Assembly: GCA_903858085.1 (NCBI GenBank)
Contig: CAIOHJ010000210.1
Span: 1-5,991, forward strand
Direction: 5' to 3'
Length of the DNA: 5,991 nt
DNA from: an uncultured Chloroflexota bacterium
Lineage (GTDB): Bacteria > Chloroflexota > Anaerolineae > Caldilineales > Caldilineaceae
Below are positions 5,864 through 5,991 of this stretch, in pieces. The notes beneath the pieces were generated by a model. That model saw only the letters and a list, made by a program, of their open reading frames with translations, searched no databases and had not been told where the DNA came from. A program made the position numbers and the translations under genes. Position 1 is the first letter of the stretch, and each line of letters starts with the position of its first letter.

Positions 5864-5991
5864 TCACTGATATGCAATGTCTGGGATCTGTTGGACAACC
5901 TGGATCCAGCTCTGGCCCGGTTTGAGCGGAATGGGGAGCTCTCCCGGGCCCAGCCAGCGCGGCGGTGCCTCTTGGCTGCCCCGCCAGGTTC
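5864..5991 (-). CDS. C-terminal end of a probable DUF3048 (YerB-like) protein, partial
   Basis: This frame is open from the window edge to a TGA at 5864-5866 and gives 41 residues; the N-terminus lies beyond the window. The readable tail runs TWRGSQEAPPRWLGP, then IPLKPGQSWIQVV, and ends PDIAYQ. The pattern of a Trp-Arg/Lys segment, a short polar stretch, then 'hydrophobic-x-L-x-P-G-x-x-W-I-x-V-V' near the C-terminus is what I know from the last strand of the DUF3048 C-terminal domain (YerB family). Those are secreted or lipoprotein-like proteins of unclear function. The other two frames here give no sensible protein. The gene reads in the same direction as the LysM gene, 64 bases upstream of it. 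Only the tail is visible, so the family call rests on one motif; a different secreted protein ending is possible. Confidence 0.55.
   Translation of the reverse strand, partial: TWRGSQEAPPRWLGPGELPIPLKPGQSWIQVVQQIPDIAYQ

Noticed and set aside
4768..5925. Plus-strand open frame (385 codons) opposite the LysM gene
   Set aside because: Arg/Gly/Pro-rich with no recognisable domain; its repeats mirror the 15-bp linker repeat. It is an antisense shadow in GC-rich DNA.

Overview
The window is GC-rich, and every gene I can support lies on the minus strand. In transcription order (right to left) these are: the last 41 codons of a probable DUF3048 (YerB-like) protein; a 971-residue secreted protein with two LysM domains; a polytopic Wzy_C/O-antigen-ligase-family membrane protein; lipoyl synthase (lipA); and the first 125 codons of an M20 metallopeptidase resembling carboxypeptidase G2. 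Genes nearly abut. There are 64 bases between the first two, 2 bases between the LysM protein and the ligase, at most 44 bases between the ligase and lipA, and a 4-base overlap between lipA and the peptidase. A single transcription unit is the simplest reading, although no promoter or terminator could be recognised.

The organism is probably a bacterium of the Chloroflexota (Anaerolineae/Caldilineae-like). This is inferred from the GC-rich DNA, the Thr/Pro/Ala-rich linkers beside LysM domains, the DUF3048-type tail and the CPG2-like M20 sequence. No rRNA or other taxonomic marker is present, so this is a moderate-confidence guess.

Region by region: 5864-5991 holds the DUF3048-type C-terminus and 5800-5863 a short spacer. 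2884-5799 holds the LysM protein, the most interesting gene here. After its signal peptide, two LysM domains and a low-complexity linker made of a 15-bp DNA repeat, it carries two diverged copies of a ~350-residue module. Each module has eight cysteines at matching places, two Asp/Asn-rich calcium-type motifs and a helical TPR-like end. 1388-2881 holds the ligase-family protein, 372-1343 lipA with a perfect Shine-Dalgarno sequence, and 1-375 the N-terminal part of the peptidase.

Functionally, the first three genes point to the cell envelope: a wall-binding secreted protein, a glycan ligase or polymerase, and a YerB-like protein. The last two look like cytoplasmic housekeeping genes (lipoate cofactor synthesis and peptide or folate-type hydrolysis) that may simply be carried on the same transcript. 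I found no mobile element, CRISPR array, RNA gene or phage feature. The only candidate for something undescribed is the duplicated eight-cysteine module.
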